A DNA stretch of 22,978 nt from an uncultured Eubacteriales bacterium (GTDB lineage Bacteria > Bacillota > Clostridia > Christensenellales > Pumilibacteraceae): assembly GCA_900555875.1 (NCBI GenBank), contig USNB01000002.1, positions 1 to 22,978 of the forward strand. The letters run 5' to 3'. How positions within the stretch are numbered: the first letter of the stretch is position 1; the number at the start of each line of letters is the position of its first letter. The translations under genes and the position numbers were made by a program. Shown one piece after another: positions 22,957-22,978 of the stretch. The notes beneath the pieces are model-generated. The model did no database searches. It saw only the letters and a program-made list of their open reading frames with translations, and had not been told where the DNA came from.

Positions 22957-22978
22957 CTGCAGAGACGGGGCAGCGTGC

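Noticed and set aside
1..22978. CRISPR array, tRNA or rRNA genes
   Set aside because: I saw no regularly spaced direct repeats and no tRNA- or rRNA-like sequence in the window.

Overview
The window looks like a chromosomal segment of a moderately GC-rich Bacillota (Clostridia-like) bacterium. Evidence: consensus sigma-A-type promoters (TTGACA/TATAAT), strong GGAGG-type ribosome binding sites, a CIRCE/HrcA operator beside dnaJ, a type III pantothenate kinase next to an ECF-type membrane protein, an alpha2-type glycyl-tRNA synthetase, and a small poly-cysteine protein of a kind often seen in Clostridia. The exact lineage cannot be fixed from the sequence alone.

Layout. (1) 1-991: the 5' three quarters of dnaJ (minus strand, cut by the window edge), a perfect-consensus promoter and a CIRCE element. 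(2) 994-1473: a non-coding, heavily hairpinned stretch and the promoter of the next gene. (3) 1474-12336: an accessory island of four head-to-tail plus-strand genes. They are an AAA ATPase with a DUF4143 C-terminus, an 895-residue protein I do not recognise, a 1728-residue DEAH helicase with a DUF1998/MZB-type zinc C-terminus (DruE/DrmA/MrfA-like), and a NERD-nuclease plus UvrD-like helicase fusion. The last three overlap or are separated by 1 nt and are strikingly AT-rich (a sampled line is 37% GC, against 55% in the flank). (4) 12405-12868: a decayed IS200/IS605-family tnpA with its hairpin end and a ribosome-site-sequestering inverted repeat. (5) 12894-16840: terminator, a 1277-residue surface protein with Ig-like repeats and a C-terminal membrane anchor, and its promoter. 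(6) 16885-20045: minus-strand housekeeping operon of an ECF-type S component (possibly a pantothenate transporter), coaX and hom. (7) 20100-20653: intergenic hairpin, terminator and a small cysteine-rich gene. (8) 20903-22956: glyS and a translationally coupled small membrane protein on the plus strand.

The main point of interest is the three-gene unit at 2749-12336. A giant DUF1998 helicase, a nuclease-helicase and a large companion protein, tightly coupled and carried on compositionally foreign DNA flanked by transposon debris and structured repeats, is the signature of an anti-phage defence operon. It resembles Druantia (DruE) and DISARM (DrmA/DrmB) in its helicase but matches no arrangement I can name exactly. 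The defence role is inference from architecture and context.
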